A stretch of DNA of 64,000 nucleotides, taken from positions 10,060,874 to 10,124,873 of the forward strand of contig OZ005607.1 of NCBI GenBank assembly GCA_963930655.1, in the 5' to 3' direction. The stretch comes from Myrica gale (taxonomy: Eukaryota; Streptophyta; Magnoliopsida; Fagales; Myricaceae). A program made the position numbers and the translations under genes. Under the pieces are notes generated by a model, which made no database searches, was not told the DNA's origin, and was given only the letters and a program-made list of their open reading frames with translations. Below are positions 12,199 to 23,400 of the stretch, in pieces. Every line of letters begins with the position of its first letter. Within the stretch, counting starts at the first letter, position 1.

Positions 12199-12739
12199 CA
12201 CCTTTAAACTAAGCATGGGATTGGAGCAGACGCGCAGTTTGGATCGAAAAAGCTCATACAGCGGCTGGGAGACACTCTTTGTAAACATATCTACAATCTG
12301 TAAGTGAGAGGGGACATACTTAGTTCGAAGAATGTCGGCGACAACAAGCTCACGGAGAAAATGATAGTCCAGGTCAATATGTGTTGCCCGCTTGTGAGAA
12401 ACAAGATTGGAGCTGAGGAAGATGGTACTTTTGTTGTCACACAGAAGGAGAGGTCGGTGTGCAAGAAGGACTTGGAGGCCGGTGTGCAAGAAGGACATGA
12501 GTGAGCCAAAGAACCTCAGTGGCAAAAAGGGCGAGGGCGCGATATTCGGACTCACAGCTGGAGCAATAGACAATCGGCTGCTTCTTGGAACTCCAAGAGA
12601 CAATGTAATTGCCAAGATAAATGGAGTATCCGGAGGTGGAGCGACGAGTGTTAGGACAACTAACCCAGTCCGCATCAGAGTAAGCAAGGAAGCCAAGGGA
12701 GGTTGATGGAGTGAAAGTTAAGCCAAAATTAAGAGTCAC
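12193..12739 (-). pseudogene. Copia-2 RNase H relic
   Basis: Two overlapping minus-strand frames carry FLAYSDADWVSCPNTRRSTS, SIYLGNYIVSWSSKKQP and SSCESEYRALA, then LLCDNKSTIFLSSNLVSHKR, HIDLDYHFLRE and LRTKYVPSHLQIVDMFTKSV. These are the standard Copia RNase H motifs. The switch of frame near 12500 marks a frameshift, and a short internal duplication is also present. Confidence 0.85.
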
Positions 12740-12754
12740 TTTGACTTAGCGAAG

Positions 12755-13105
12755 TAGGGCTGAACAAAACTGGACCGCAGACCGGACCAGACCATAAAAT
12801 CTGACCGAATTTGTGGTCTAGTCCGGTCTTGATTGTGAAATCTGGTCTGATCTGGTCTAGATTTATTAATATAAATAAAAAATTGTTTTTTATATTTTTA
12901 ATGCAAATTACAAACTTAAAAAAGTTTAATTTTAACCTAAACTAAAACTATGTGTTTTGTCATGTCCTTCTCCCTTCGAAATTAACTTAAAAAATTTTAA
13001 AAAATGAAACCGGTCTGGACCACTTAAGAGGTTCAGACCGGACCAAACCACTTATAAGCACAACTGAAAATACGATTCGACCGAATTTCCGGTTGTGTAG
13101 CCCTA
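12755..13105. mobile_element. hAT-type MITE nested in Copia-2
   Basis: This 351 bp insert starts TAGGGCTGAACA and ends GTGTAGCCCTA, so the termini are inverted (TAGGGCT/AGCCCTA). It is flanked by a perfect 8 bp duplication TAGCGAAG at 12747-12754 and 13106-13113. Eight-base duplications with TAGGG-type ends are diagnostic of hAT elements. The interior is AT-rich with repeated GGTCYGGTC motifs near each end and no reading frame. Confidence 0.9.
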
Positions 13106-13119
13106 TAGCGAAGAATATG

Positions 13120-14110
13120 TTTGACGGCATGGAAATGGTCATCAGTTGGGGCATATAGGAATTGACAGACAGAATTGATCGACTGAACAAGATCTGGTTG
13201 ACTAATGGTCAAGTATTGCAAGAATAAGAGAACGGTAGTGCGTAGGATCTGCAAAAGGAGAGCCGTTGGCAGAGAGGCGCTAAGAGACCACCATGAGAGT
13301 TGGCACAGGCTTGTTGTCAGGTAATTGGGCCCTGGTAAGAATATCTCTGGCATATTTGGTCTGACTAAGGAAGAGGCCGTTGGAGGTAGGGGAGACCTCA
13401 AGACCAAGGAAATTGCTTAAGGTGTCCAATCATAATTTATAGGGTAGCGTTGTTTAATGCTTCTGCTGAATGAACTGAGTGAGAAGTTGAGTGTCGTTGT
13501 CGGTGAGAATAATGTCGTCGATATAGAGAATCAAATAAATAAGGTGATACTATCTCTTGAAGGTATCATCACAACTGTAGCTAAAACCAAGCTGGAGAAG
13601 AAAAACATTGAACAGTTGGAACCATGCACCAAGAGCTTGCTTTAAGCCATAAAATGTCTTCTTTAACTTCCAAACATGATGTGGGAACCATGGATCAACA
13701 TAGCCAGAAGGTTGTTCCATATAGACATTCTCATGAAGAATGCCATTAAGAAAAATCATTTTTTACGTCAAGCTGGCACAAGGGCCACTTGTTGACACAA
13801 CAAGGGAGAGCATAACTCGAACAGTGGCAGCTTTGACAACAGGACTGAAGATGTCAGTATAATCAAGGCTAGGTAACTAAGTGTAGCCTTTGGCAACAAG
13901 GCGAGCTTTGAAACGATCAATAGAGCCATCAAAGAGGAATTTGGTGCAGAAAACCCATTTTGAGCCCACAATATTGGTATTGGAAGGGCGAGGAATGAGA
14001 TCCCAAGTTTGATTAGTGAGCAGTGATCTCTTCATCCATAACAGCAAGCCAAGCATTATTTTTTGCAGCAGATTTAAACTCCTATGGCTCAAAGGTAGTA
14101 AGCAAAGCAT
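13120..14110 (-). pseudogene. Copia-2 reverse transcriptase relic
   Basis: Minus-strand fragments include [20 protein letters not shown] and [20 protein letters not shown] (13877-14110), FLNGILHENVYMEQPSGYVD and KLKKTFYGLKQALGAWF (13550-13759). A catalytic YIDD box is near 13505-13525, and the connection region lies at 13120-13407. Frameshifts separate the pieces. Confidence 0.85.
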
Positions 14111-14550
14111 AAAGAAGGCACGAGTGCAGAGTGCTAAGATACGCGGGATGACGGGGGTTGAAGATGTTAGCCTTATAGCGAGTGGTCATGGGATGAGTGA
14201 CAATTGGCTCAGGGGATTGGTCATGAGAGGACACATGGTTCATAAAAATTAGAGAATTCTAATGTCGTAATGGATTGTGTTTTAGAATCACGAAAATAAG
14301 GAAAAAAAATTCATCAAATTGAGCATGCCAAGTCAAATAAATGCGAGATGTGGATGTGTCTAAACAGCGGAAACCTTAGTAAGACTAACTATAGCCAAGA
14401 AAAATACAATGAGTACTACTTGGAGAAAATTTATTAGGAACATAATCACGTAAGCAGTGATAAACTTGGCAACCAAAGGGATGAAAATTTTCGTAATTAG
14501 GAAACTTACCATGCAGAACCTCAAAAGGTGAAATACGCCAAGAAAAGGCA

Positions 14551-15067
14551 TTAGCAAAATGTAGGTGGCAGTGCTAAAAGCGTCAACCCAAAAACGAGGG
14601 GAACATGAGAGTGAAAGAGGAGGGAAATTCCTGTCTCAGTAATATGACGATGTTTGCGTTCGGCCCGGCCATTTTGAGACGGAGTGTAAGGGCAAGAAAT
14701 TTGATGATGGATTCTATAAAGGCGAAGACGAGTCTGGAAGTGATTGCTCATGAATTCAGCACCCCCTTCACTCTAAAAGATTTTAATTTTGCAAGTGTTG
14801 ATTTTCCACAAATTGTTGAAATTGAAGAAAGAGATAAAAAAAATCAAATTTCAATTTCATAGGATATTACCGCGTGAAGCGTGAGTGGTCATCAATGAAC
14901 AAGAGATAATACGAAAATACCATATTAGATTGAACAGGGGAGGGTCCCCAAATATCACAGTGAATTAAATTTAAAATATAAGAAGATCGATTTTCATTGG
15001 TAGAAAATGACGAACGATGACTCTTAGTAAGTTGACCAGTATCACAAAGAGAGGGAGTAGGAAGCAA
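14551..15067 (-). pseudogene. Copia-2 integrase relic
   Basis: Minus-strand motifs LIHCDIWGPSPVQSNMVFSY and LLFIDDHSRFTR (first catalytic Asp region) at 14867-15067, and YTPSQNGRAERKHRHITETG (catalytic Glu region) at 14551-14751, are typical of Copia integrase cores. The piece between them is in other frames and is decayed. Confidence 0.85.
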
Positions 15068-15208
15068 TGAAGTAAGATAAATGTCCTTTTTTATTCAATA
15101 AAGTAATAATAGAATTATTAACATACCACAGTCGTGCATGCCATAATTCATAAGAGGGCTGTAGGAACTTATTTTATAGGACATAAATAAATGCGGAGTT
15201 TCTGCGTT

Positions 15209-16157
15209 CTAGCACATATAAACCTCAATCTCATATACAACAAGGGAGACTGAACAAGTACTCCGTAAGGCTTTGGAAAGTTGGGCTGTTTGAGTGGAGC
15301 GGTCGTAACGGCTCCTGCAACAATCAGCAGTATGACCTTCTTTGCAGATTTGGCAGCGAGGGATGTAGGGACGTCGGTTACGTCCATGACCAGAGTTGCC
15401 ATGTTTTTCCCGGTTGTGTTTGCCACGAGAGTTTTTGCGGCCACGAGAGGGAGCATGAGAGTCGTTACCACCACGAGTGTGAGAAGGAAAGCCTCTGGTT
15501 GTGGTGAAAGCAGCAAGCGTGCCATTGGAGGAGGCGAGAGATCGCTGGAAGAGTTCGAAACTCTCAGCTTTGGGCCCCATCGAGAAACGTTGGCAAGGGA
15601 CTGAAAGCCATTTGGGCAATGGAAAAAGAAGAGAAATATGCTCCCAGCCCTCTGAGGAGCCAATGGACCAGATCTGCATCGTCAACTGGACGTCCAATGG
15701 CGTGGAGTTGGTCACAGATAGATTTGAATGAATGGGAATATTCTGAGACGTTGCGGTCATCCCGTTTCATAAACTGCATCTCATCTTTGAGGCTTAACTC
15801 ACGAGCCTTAGAGTTGTGACTGAAGACATGCTCCAAGGTGACCCATACGTCACGAGTGGTGGAGCAACCAACAAGGGTAGCCATGGCTTCCTCAGTCAAG
15901 GAAGAGAACAACAAACTGAGAAGACGTTGATGTTGGAGTTGCCAAGCAAGAAACTTAGGATTTGGTGTGGAGGAGGCCTCTGTAGCAATGGTGGAAGGTG
16001 GTGGTTTGAGGGAGCCATCAATGTGGCCAAGAAGCTCTTGAGATGCAATGAAAGGGAGAAACTGGCTTTTCCGGAGAAGGTAGTTGTGGTTAGACAGCTT
16101 GATGGTGACCAAGTGAATCATGGTGGAGAAAGAGAGGGAAGGAGCGTCGGAGGCCAT
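15209..16157 (-). pseudogene. Copia-2 gag relic
   Basis: It starts at the minus-strand ATG at 16157 (MASDAPSLSFSTMIHLVTIK). A gag core follows (RDVWVTLEHVFSHNSKAREL, YSHSFKSICDQLHAIGRPVD) and then, after a frameshift near 15600, a CCHC knuckle CQICKEGHTADCCRSRY near 15300. This is the usual gag order of plant Copia elements. Confidence 0.85.
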
Positions 16158-16187
16158 TGAGGATCTGTGGAGGTTAATCCAATATAT

Positions 16188-16199
16188 CGTCTGATACCA
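16188..16199 (-). other. Copia-2 primer-binding site
   Basis: The minus strand reads TGGTATCAGACG directly after the 5' LTR end, the usual Copia primer site complementary to initiator tRNA-Met. Confidence 0.8.
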
Positions 16200-16395
16200 T
16201 GAGAAGATTATAAAATTCACCACGTCTTTGTTGTGGTGATTGTTTTCGTTTTATATAACGTATAACTTAATTACAGAGATATGCAATAAATAAAAATACA
16301 AAGGAAACAATCAGGAGAATATGCTACAATCGTGTGTCTGGGCATAGATCATGAGATATGCTGATTTGAGGAGAGGATCGGGAGAATATGCTACA
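16200..16395 (-). repeat. Copia-2 5' LTR
   Basis: This is the direct-repeat partner of 11981-12198. Its outer part carries a duplicated block of about 30 bp (GGAGAATATGCTACAATCGT at about 16313 and again at 16380), so the true outer border is uncertain by some 30 bp. Confidence 0.7.
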
Positions 16396-16515
16396 ATCGT
16401 GTGTCTGTTTTCTTTTGGAAGTCAAGCTCGAGTGAACAGGCCTTTCAATGCTTGAGAGTTGATGGCCCAACTATGATTTCAAACTTCTTCATTTTCTTTT
16501 GATTCGTGGTTTAGT

Positions 16516-16829
16516 CCAATTGAAAAAGGAAAACTTTTTATTTTCGCCCGGTAGACAAATGTTATTTTAAGGTCTAAACTAGCAATTTCATCACATTTCA
16601 CTTTTGAACTGTCAAACTTCATCAATATATGCGCTTGGATAAGATCTGGCTATCAAGATTATGTTACATAGCCCATTTTGGCTCATTTCAATCTTATGAT
16701 CTGATTAAAGGGCGTAAATTGATGGATTTTGATAATTCGAGAATGAAATATGATGAAATTGGTAGTTTGAACTCTAAAATGACATTTTTCCGATAATAGA
16801 GGGAAAAAAGTGAAATTTTTTCAATTGAA
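16516..16829. repeat. Fold-back element upstream of UFL1
   Basis: The arms CAATTGAAAAA...GGTCTAAACTAGCAATTTCA and the reverse of TGAAATTGGTAGTTTGAACT...CAATTG match over roughly 100 bp. The repeat ends about 580 bp before the UFL1 start codon. There is no coding content and no clear duplication at its borders. Confidence 0.55.
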
Positions 16830-17413
16830 AAATAGACTGCATAATAAGATTATGGACAACTCAATTGAAGTGAGAAGCATTAATCAATCCAAATTCAAAA
16901 GTCAGACCGAACTCAATGAGAAGTACACATAATCCATGAGGAGATTCTCCCTATAGCTTGAACCTAAGGAGGATCGATCTCTCAGTTTTTTCACACAAGC
17001 TGATGTCATAGATAGCACACGCAAGAACCGCTCATGAGTGTTGGGATTTGAATTTACACCTATCTTTAGATATTATTACTATTTCTCTAATAATCCGTAG
17101 AAGTTCCTCCTTCCAACTATTGAAAATTGCGAAGAAGAGGAAGATGGGCAACTTCTATAATCGCGATAATTGGGCTGCGGTAGTTTTGAAATCCGAAGCG
17201 TAATAGTTATTGAAGCCCATTGGATTTGGACCTGCCGACTTAAGTAATGAGCCGAGAAACCAATAATGAATTCGGGTCCGTACTAAGGGACCATTCGGGT
17301 CAAAGCGTCCGCCTGAAATTTAAGGGAGAAGACAATTTACTAGTAAACGACAGCTCCCTCTCTTTCCTTCTCGCTCGGTCACTTCGTGCGCTTGGGTGTT
17401 GATCGGAGCGAAG

Positions 17414-20400
17414 ATGGATGAGGAATTGCTGGAATTGCAGAGACAGTTCGAGTTCGCACAGCAAGCGAAGTCGAGCATTCGGTTATCGGATCGAAACGTT
17501 GTCGAATTGGTCCAGAAGCTTCAGGAGCTCGACATCATTGATTTCGAGCTTCTCCACACCGTTACCGGCAAAGAATATATCACTCCCGTACTCTCTCTCT
17601 CTCTCACACACACACAATTTTCTCTTAGCATGAAAATGACGGAACCGAGAATGTAAGGGAAGAAAATATTGTGCTTGCTTTGTGATATGTGTGTAATACC
17701 GCATGCACCGAAGGAAAATTCACACCGACTCTTTTTGAAGTTGTTGAAATTGGTTTAGTTCGTTGTACCATTTATCGATTCAGTTCAGGATAAATGACAC
17801 TATGAGCTTGGATATTTTTACGTCCTTTTACTTCCTACGTATTCTCAATTGGAAAGCCATTATTTGTGTTTCAATTTCTATAATATTTTCCTTTTCGGTC
17901 GGAAAGTTGCTTAATTCCATTTTTCTTTTGTGAGGCCTTTTATCTGCATGTTGGACAAAATGAGTGGAATTGATGACTCAAATGGTACACTAGGAACAAT
18001 TGAGACACGAAATGATGGCAGAGATCAAGAAACTTGGGCGTGTATCTTTGATTGATATTGCGGACACCACAGGGGTTGATTTATACCACGTTGAGAAGCA
18101 AGCTCAACACGTTGTTTCCAATGAGCCGAGCCTAATGATAATTCAAGGCGAAATAATATCACAATCTTATTGGGACTCTATAGCCGAAGAAATCAACGAG
18201 AGGCTTCAAGAATGTAGTCAAATTGCTTTGGCAGAGCTCGCTGGACAATTACATGTTGGTTCAGAATTGATCGCATCAGTATTGGAGCCCCGCCTTGGGA
18301 CTATGGTAATCTGTCCAACCAATTTAATGTGGTTTTGTAGTGACAAATTTAAAAAGATTTGTGATAGGGGTTATCTTTGGATTTAGGTGAAAGGGAGGCT
18401 TGAAGGCGGGCAACTCTATACCCCTGCTTATGTTGCTCGTGTTAGAGCCATGGTTCGTGGTTCTGCAAGGGGTATTACAGTCCCAACAAACTTGTCAGCA
18501 TTGTGGAGCTTGTTACAGCGACTACTGTATGAAATGGATGGAAGCAGTGGTGTGGCCACTGACGTTTCATTCTTCCAGTCCCTTTTTAATGGGCTTATGA
18601 AGGAAGGCGAGGTTTTGGGATCACTACGTGCAGGAGTTCATTGGACGCCAAATGTACGTGAGAGAATCTTAATTTCATTTGTTCTAGGGTCTCTTTAGTC
18701 TTATTGGGAATGACAAGTTGCAATGTGATGGCTCTAAAATAATTTGTGGCAACTAATTTGAAGTGTCTTATTCAATTGGGGCCTCCAAAATCTTCCCATT
18801 CTATCTAATCTAACTGGAATGCAGGTGTTAGCTGCTCTCTTATGCTGTCACAAAAATCTTGGATTGTTTGTACTCTAGATGTTCCCTGGATAAATAATAC
18901 AGAGTTTATTGAAGAAAATAGGAGAATGAGTCAATCATACAAGTGGAATACATCAACCCCTTTCTAGGTGTTACAACCTAAAATTTAAGAGAAACAAAAA
19001 AGTACAAAGAGGTACCATAACCTTTGTCTAATCATGCAAGGATCTTAGAAGTGAAGACCCTACTAAACTCTGGTCAAGTTCAAATCCATTAATCAGCTGC
19101 TTGTTCACAGGAAACTTCTTATAGAACAGTGAAATCTACTGTGATATGTATCTGCTATTACAATACAACTAGAAGTAGCGAGTCGTGTTTCTTTCAAAGT
19201 GGATTCCAAATGCCTGATTATTTTATAATCCGTATCTCATATATTCTTTATTTGTTAGCTAGTGGCTAGCAGCTATGATGCAGAGTTAAGATATTACCTG
19301 ATGTACATCCCTGCAATTTTAGGCGTTGCATTTACATTAAAGATTGGAGAGAGTGTGAGAATAGGGGAAATGGGGCAGATATTCATATGTTTTATTGAAG
19401 CCAACCTGATATAATTGATTTTATAATTTTGTAGGCACCTTTTTATAATTGTTAAAACAACTGTTGACTTAAATTATGTATGATTTTGCTCCAGGTTTTT
19501 GCCATTGCTCAGAAGGAATGTGTGGATTCTTTCTTTTCACAGGTATAAGTCATGTTCTCCCACTGTATCATGTTCCTAAAAGTGATTTGTAAATCAAAAT
19601 GCATATTCACCTCGTATTGTTTCATTCCAAATTCTGATACTAGTTGATCAGTATTTTCCCTTGTTGAAACACATTTTGTGACCATGTGGATTACAACACT
19701 CTGTCTGTACAATCTATGTTGTATTAGAGTGATATGTAAGCCTAAGCTGATTGCAGATTCAATATGCCGCTGTTCTCGATTTGTGAGATGCTAAGTTCAT
19801 ATTGGTTACTAATCACTTCAAAGCTAGGACCTTTATTCTTCTTTATTTTTTTCCTCTGCCAAGCGACTTTCTAAAAGAGTTAATCTCTTTGCTTTTTGCT
19901 CCTCTTTTTACTGCAGAATTCTTTTATTAGCTATGAAAATCTGCAGAAACTTGGAATTCCTCAGCCTGTTCAGTTCTTGCAGGTATTTTGAGTTTATTTA
20001 GCTCTAGGTTTGGGGAGGTCATCGAATTTCATCAAAGTACACGTTGTTGGTTTTTGTCTTCTCTAGTCTTTATCTAATCTAACCTGGCTATATACTCCAA
20101 TTTAGTCCAGATATCCTGAAGGTATACCTTTAGTCACTGCATTTGCTCATCCTTCCATGGTTGAGATGCTGGATTCTGCTACTGAGGATGCTCTTGAGCG
20201 TGGTAGTTGGTAAGGGAACGATTTAATTGTTGGTCCTGTTTCTTTTGGGTCTTTTTCTGTCCCGTTTCTGTTGTTAGCTTCTTAGGTAATCAATGCAATG
20301 TTATTTTAGCACAATGATGCATACCTCGTTGTGCCTGCCCAAAGTTGCTGTTGGATATCACTACACTGGGAAGCATGGTATTCCAAGCTATCTTCTAAGT

Positions 20401-23400
20401 TCTTGATACACACATGAGGGTTCACTTAGTTGAGTTACTTATTTGTTTCTTGAATTATTTTGGTGAACAATATAGGTTCTGAGATTTCAATTATATGATC
20501 TTTACATGTCATTTTGATAAGACCTTGAACCCAACCTTCATCTCTGTGCTTCCATAGCATAAGATTGTTGTTGATTACTTCTCACGAAAAGGAAAAGAAA
20601 AAGTACGATTGTTGTTTCAGTTGATAAATATTTGCCGCCCTGCTTCTTTTTGTTTTTGGATTAAGGCCTGTCAGGACATCCTTTTAGATGGTGTAAAATT
20701 GCATGCCGAAATTATTATGCATGAAATTGATATCTTTACTCAATGAAGCACTTTCTCAGAAGTTAGTTTTCGTGTACGTTTTTTTTTAAATTACTTTTCT
20801 AATGTAATTTCCAACAGAGTTTATTAGGTTAGCCAATATTGCTGCTTTCTTGACCAATATGATTGGATGGACTATACAGGATTGATTCTCTCTCTGTATT
20901 ACCTTCTTCCTTTGGACCCCAGGATGCTTATAAAATTTTGTCCATCTGTCCATCCATTCAACTGGCTTTCAAGGTGACTTCCTGATAGCGTGCTCACTTA
21001 TAGGTTGCACACTGATTTGTTAATTGATGTGATCATCCGTTTCTGGTTTGTTTGCAGTCTAGTAAAGCACTCATTTTTGCGGAGTCTTTTGTCTTTAGCA
21101 GCGGCTGTATCAAGGTAGAGCCCTTCAAATACGTTCTCCTGAGTTGTTAGATTTACAATCCACATTTCGTTTATGTTTATGCATGTACTTAACATTTTTG
21201 CTATTTGTTCAGCACCCGTAAACATGCAATGGTTGGATCAACTAGATAATAGGACTAGCATACTTGATTGGATTAAGCGCATGGTCTTTTAGCTTCTGTT
21301 GTTTGGAAAAAAGAAAAAAGGAAAAAGAAAGAGGAAGAAAGAACAAATCAAAGATATGTGTTCCGTAGGGTTCAGGTATTGTTGTGGTTTAATCATGGTG
21401 GCTGAGGTTTTGGGATGAAAGACAATCTACTTGCTTTGCCCACCTCCACATATTCTTAGAGAATCCTCTAGCTCAACATGCTTGATTAGAAATTGTTTTG
21501 AATATCTTTATTTTCTTCTTTGCTTCGAACAGCCAAGAATCTATGATATCATGGTTTTTTTGGTGTTACCTTTATATGTCATGAAATCCTGATGCTTGTA
21601 GTGTCTCCTTGTTGGTTAGGATGTGTATGATAAAATGGAGAAAGAGATGGAATCCTTCAGTATTTCAGGATCTTGTGGTATTATGCCATCCGATGAGTTA
21701 CACTTGGTTCACGTAGCTAAAGGTGGAAATGATTCAGGCAGATTAATGGAGTCAAATGACACTGGTATTGAGACTGGTAGTAGTAAACAGGCTCTCGAGA
21801 AAGGATCGAAAAAGAAAAAGGGGAAATCTGCTGGGAATGTGATAGCAGGTGCAGCTGAAAGTGGTTCTGATAACCAGGACTATGTTCCAACAAAATCAAA
21901 GAAAAACCACCGGAAAGGCAAGGATACACCTTCCTTGCTAGTCTCAGATTTGAAAACAGGTCCTATGAAAGAATCAGTTAAAGTAAAAGAGGACAATCTC
22001 GACATTCCTTCAGAAGAATGGGTTATGCAGAAGATTGCAGCAGTGGTTCCTGAGTTTGAAGAACAAGGTCTACGGATTCTGACTTTAGTTGTTTGAATTA
22101 GAATTACTGAAATAATGTTGCACCCATTCATACCCAATTTTTAACAGATTCAATGGCGTGATTTGGCAGGTATAGATGATACACAGACAATTCTTAGATC
22201 GTTAGCAAACCATTTGAGGCCTATGTTAATCAATTCCTTGAAGGAAAGAAGGAAGTCATTATTGACAGATAATGCAGAACGACTGAAACGCCTGCTTGAT
22301 AATTTACAAAGGAAACTCGATGAGGTTAGCGTAGTCACTTGGCTCTCTTGAATGCATTCATTGGTTCATCCCTTTGGTCTTTTCTTTTTTACTCGATTCC
22401 TAATCTAGAAACACTTTTTTTAGTTTGTTGTGCCATTTAACCTCTTGGAATGTAAGTATGTTTTCAATAAGTTATCCAGAAACTTTGTGTGGAAAGCTTC
22501 TCTTGGTAGGAGTTTAACTATCGATAATCTACGTAGAAGGGGTTTTATCTTGGCAGATTGGTGTTTTCATTCTTTGTGTGGGAGGCTTCTCTTGGTAGGA
22601 GTTTAACTATCGATAATCTTTGTAGAAGGGGTTTTATCTTGGCAGATTGGTGTTTCTTATGCCGTGGTGCTGGGGAATCTATTAATCATGTACTGTTGCA
22701 TTGTCCCTATGCGAGTGGACTGTGGTCTCATGTGCTTTGTATTTTGAATCTTTCATGGGTTATGCCTAAGACTGTGGAAGATTTGTTGTGGTGCTGGAAG
22801 AGGAGGCTTAAAAACCCTTTCGCTAAGGCTATTTGGAGATTGATACCACATTGTATCTGGTGGTGCCTTTGGTGGGAGCGTAATTATAGATGTTTTGAGG
22901 ATTGTTCTTTGTCTTTGGATAGGTTGAAGGGTGTTTGTTGTCGTTACTTTTTGCTAGGTGAACTCGGTGTTTGGTTGCCCTTTTCTAGATTTCGTTGATT
23001 TCCTTAGTTTTCTTGGTTGTTTGGAGTAGTGTTGTCGGTATAGTCTTTTGTACTGTTTTCACTATTTCTAATGAGATTGGCTTATTCATCAAAAAAAAAA
23101 AGTTATCCAAAAACTTTGGAATCTGAAGGCTACCGTGTGATGACCTGTCTTATAATTTTTCTTGCTTCTTGCAGTCGTTCTTAAACCTGCAACTGTATGA
23201 AAAAGCTTTAGATTTGTTTGAAGATGATCAATCAACTTTGGTAAGGTTTTCCTTAATGATCAACAATTTTAAGACGCTATTTGCAGTGATGAAGATGGAT
23301 ATGACTAACCTAGATTATACAGGTTGTTTTGCACCGGCATTTGTTGAGAACAACAGCTGCTCCAATTGTCGATATGCTCTTACATGACTTGGTAGCACTT

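Larger units (their letters stand above)
11981..16395 (-). mobile_element. Degenerate Ty1/Copia LTR retrotransposon (Copia-2)
   Basis: Flanking direct repeats start TGAGAAGATTRTAAAATTCAC (11981 and 16200). A perfect TGGTATCAGACG primer site on the minus strand (16188-16199) abuts the right LTR. Minus-strand relics run from gag through integrase and RT to RNase H, whose stop codon (12193-12195) lies just inside the 3' LTR edge. Many frameshifts are present. A hAT MITE (12755-13105) interrupts the RT/RNase H region. No matching target-site duplication was found; the right LTR outer end is rearranged by a duplicated block of about 30 bp. Confidence 0.85.

Noticed and set aside
12304..12706. Plus-strand frames of 66-99 codons
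   Set aside because: Antisense shadows of the Copia-2 RNase H on the minus strand.
20310..20377. Exon-like open segment in UFL1 (CTMMHTSLCLPKVAVGYHY) with AG and GT borders
   Set aside because: Joining it breaks the frame into the next exon (GGA TGC TTA TAA). The true continuation GIDSLSVLPSSFGPQDAYKIL begins at 20880 and completes the Trp codon from exon 6 in frame.
22151..22169. Earlier acceptor (TTTTTAACAG) for UFL1 exon 10
   Set aside because: Using it gives a stop four codons later in the required phase. The acceptor at 22169 joins GGT ATA GAT GAT in frame with the family sequence.
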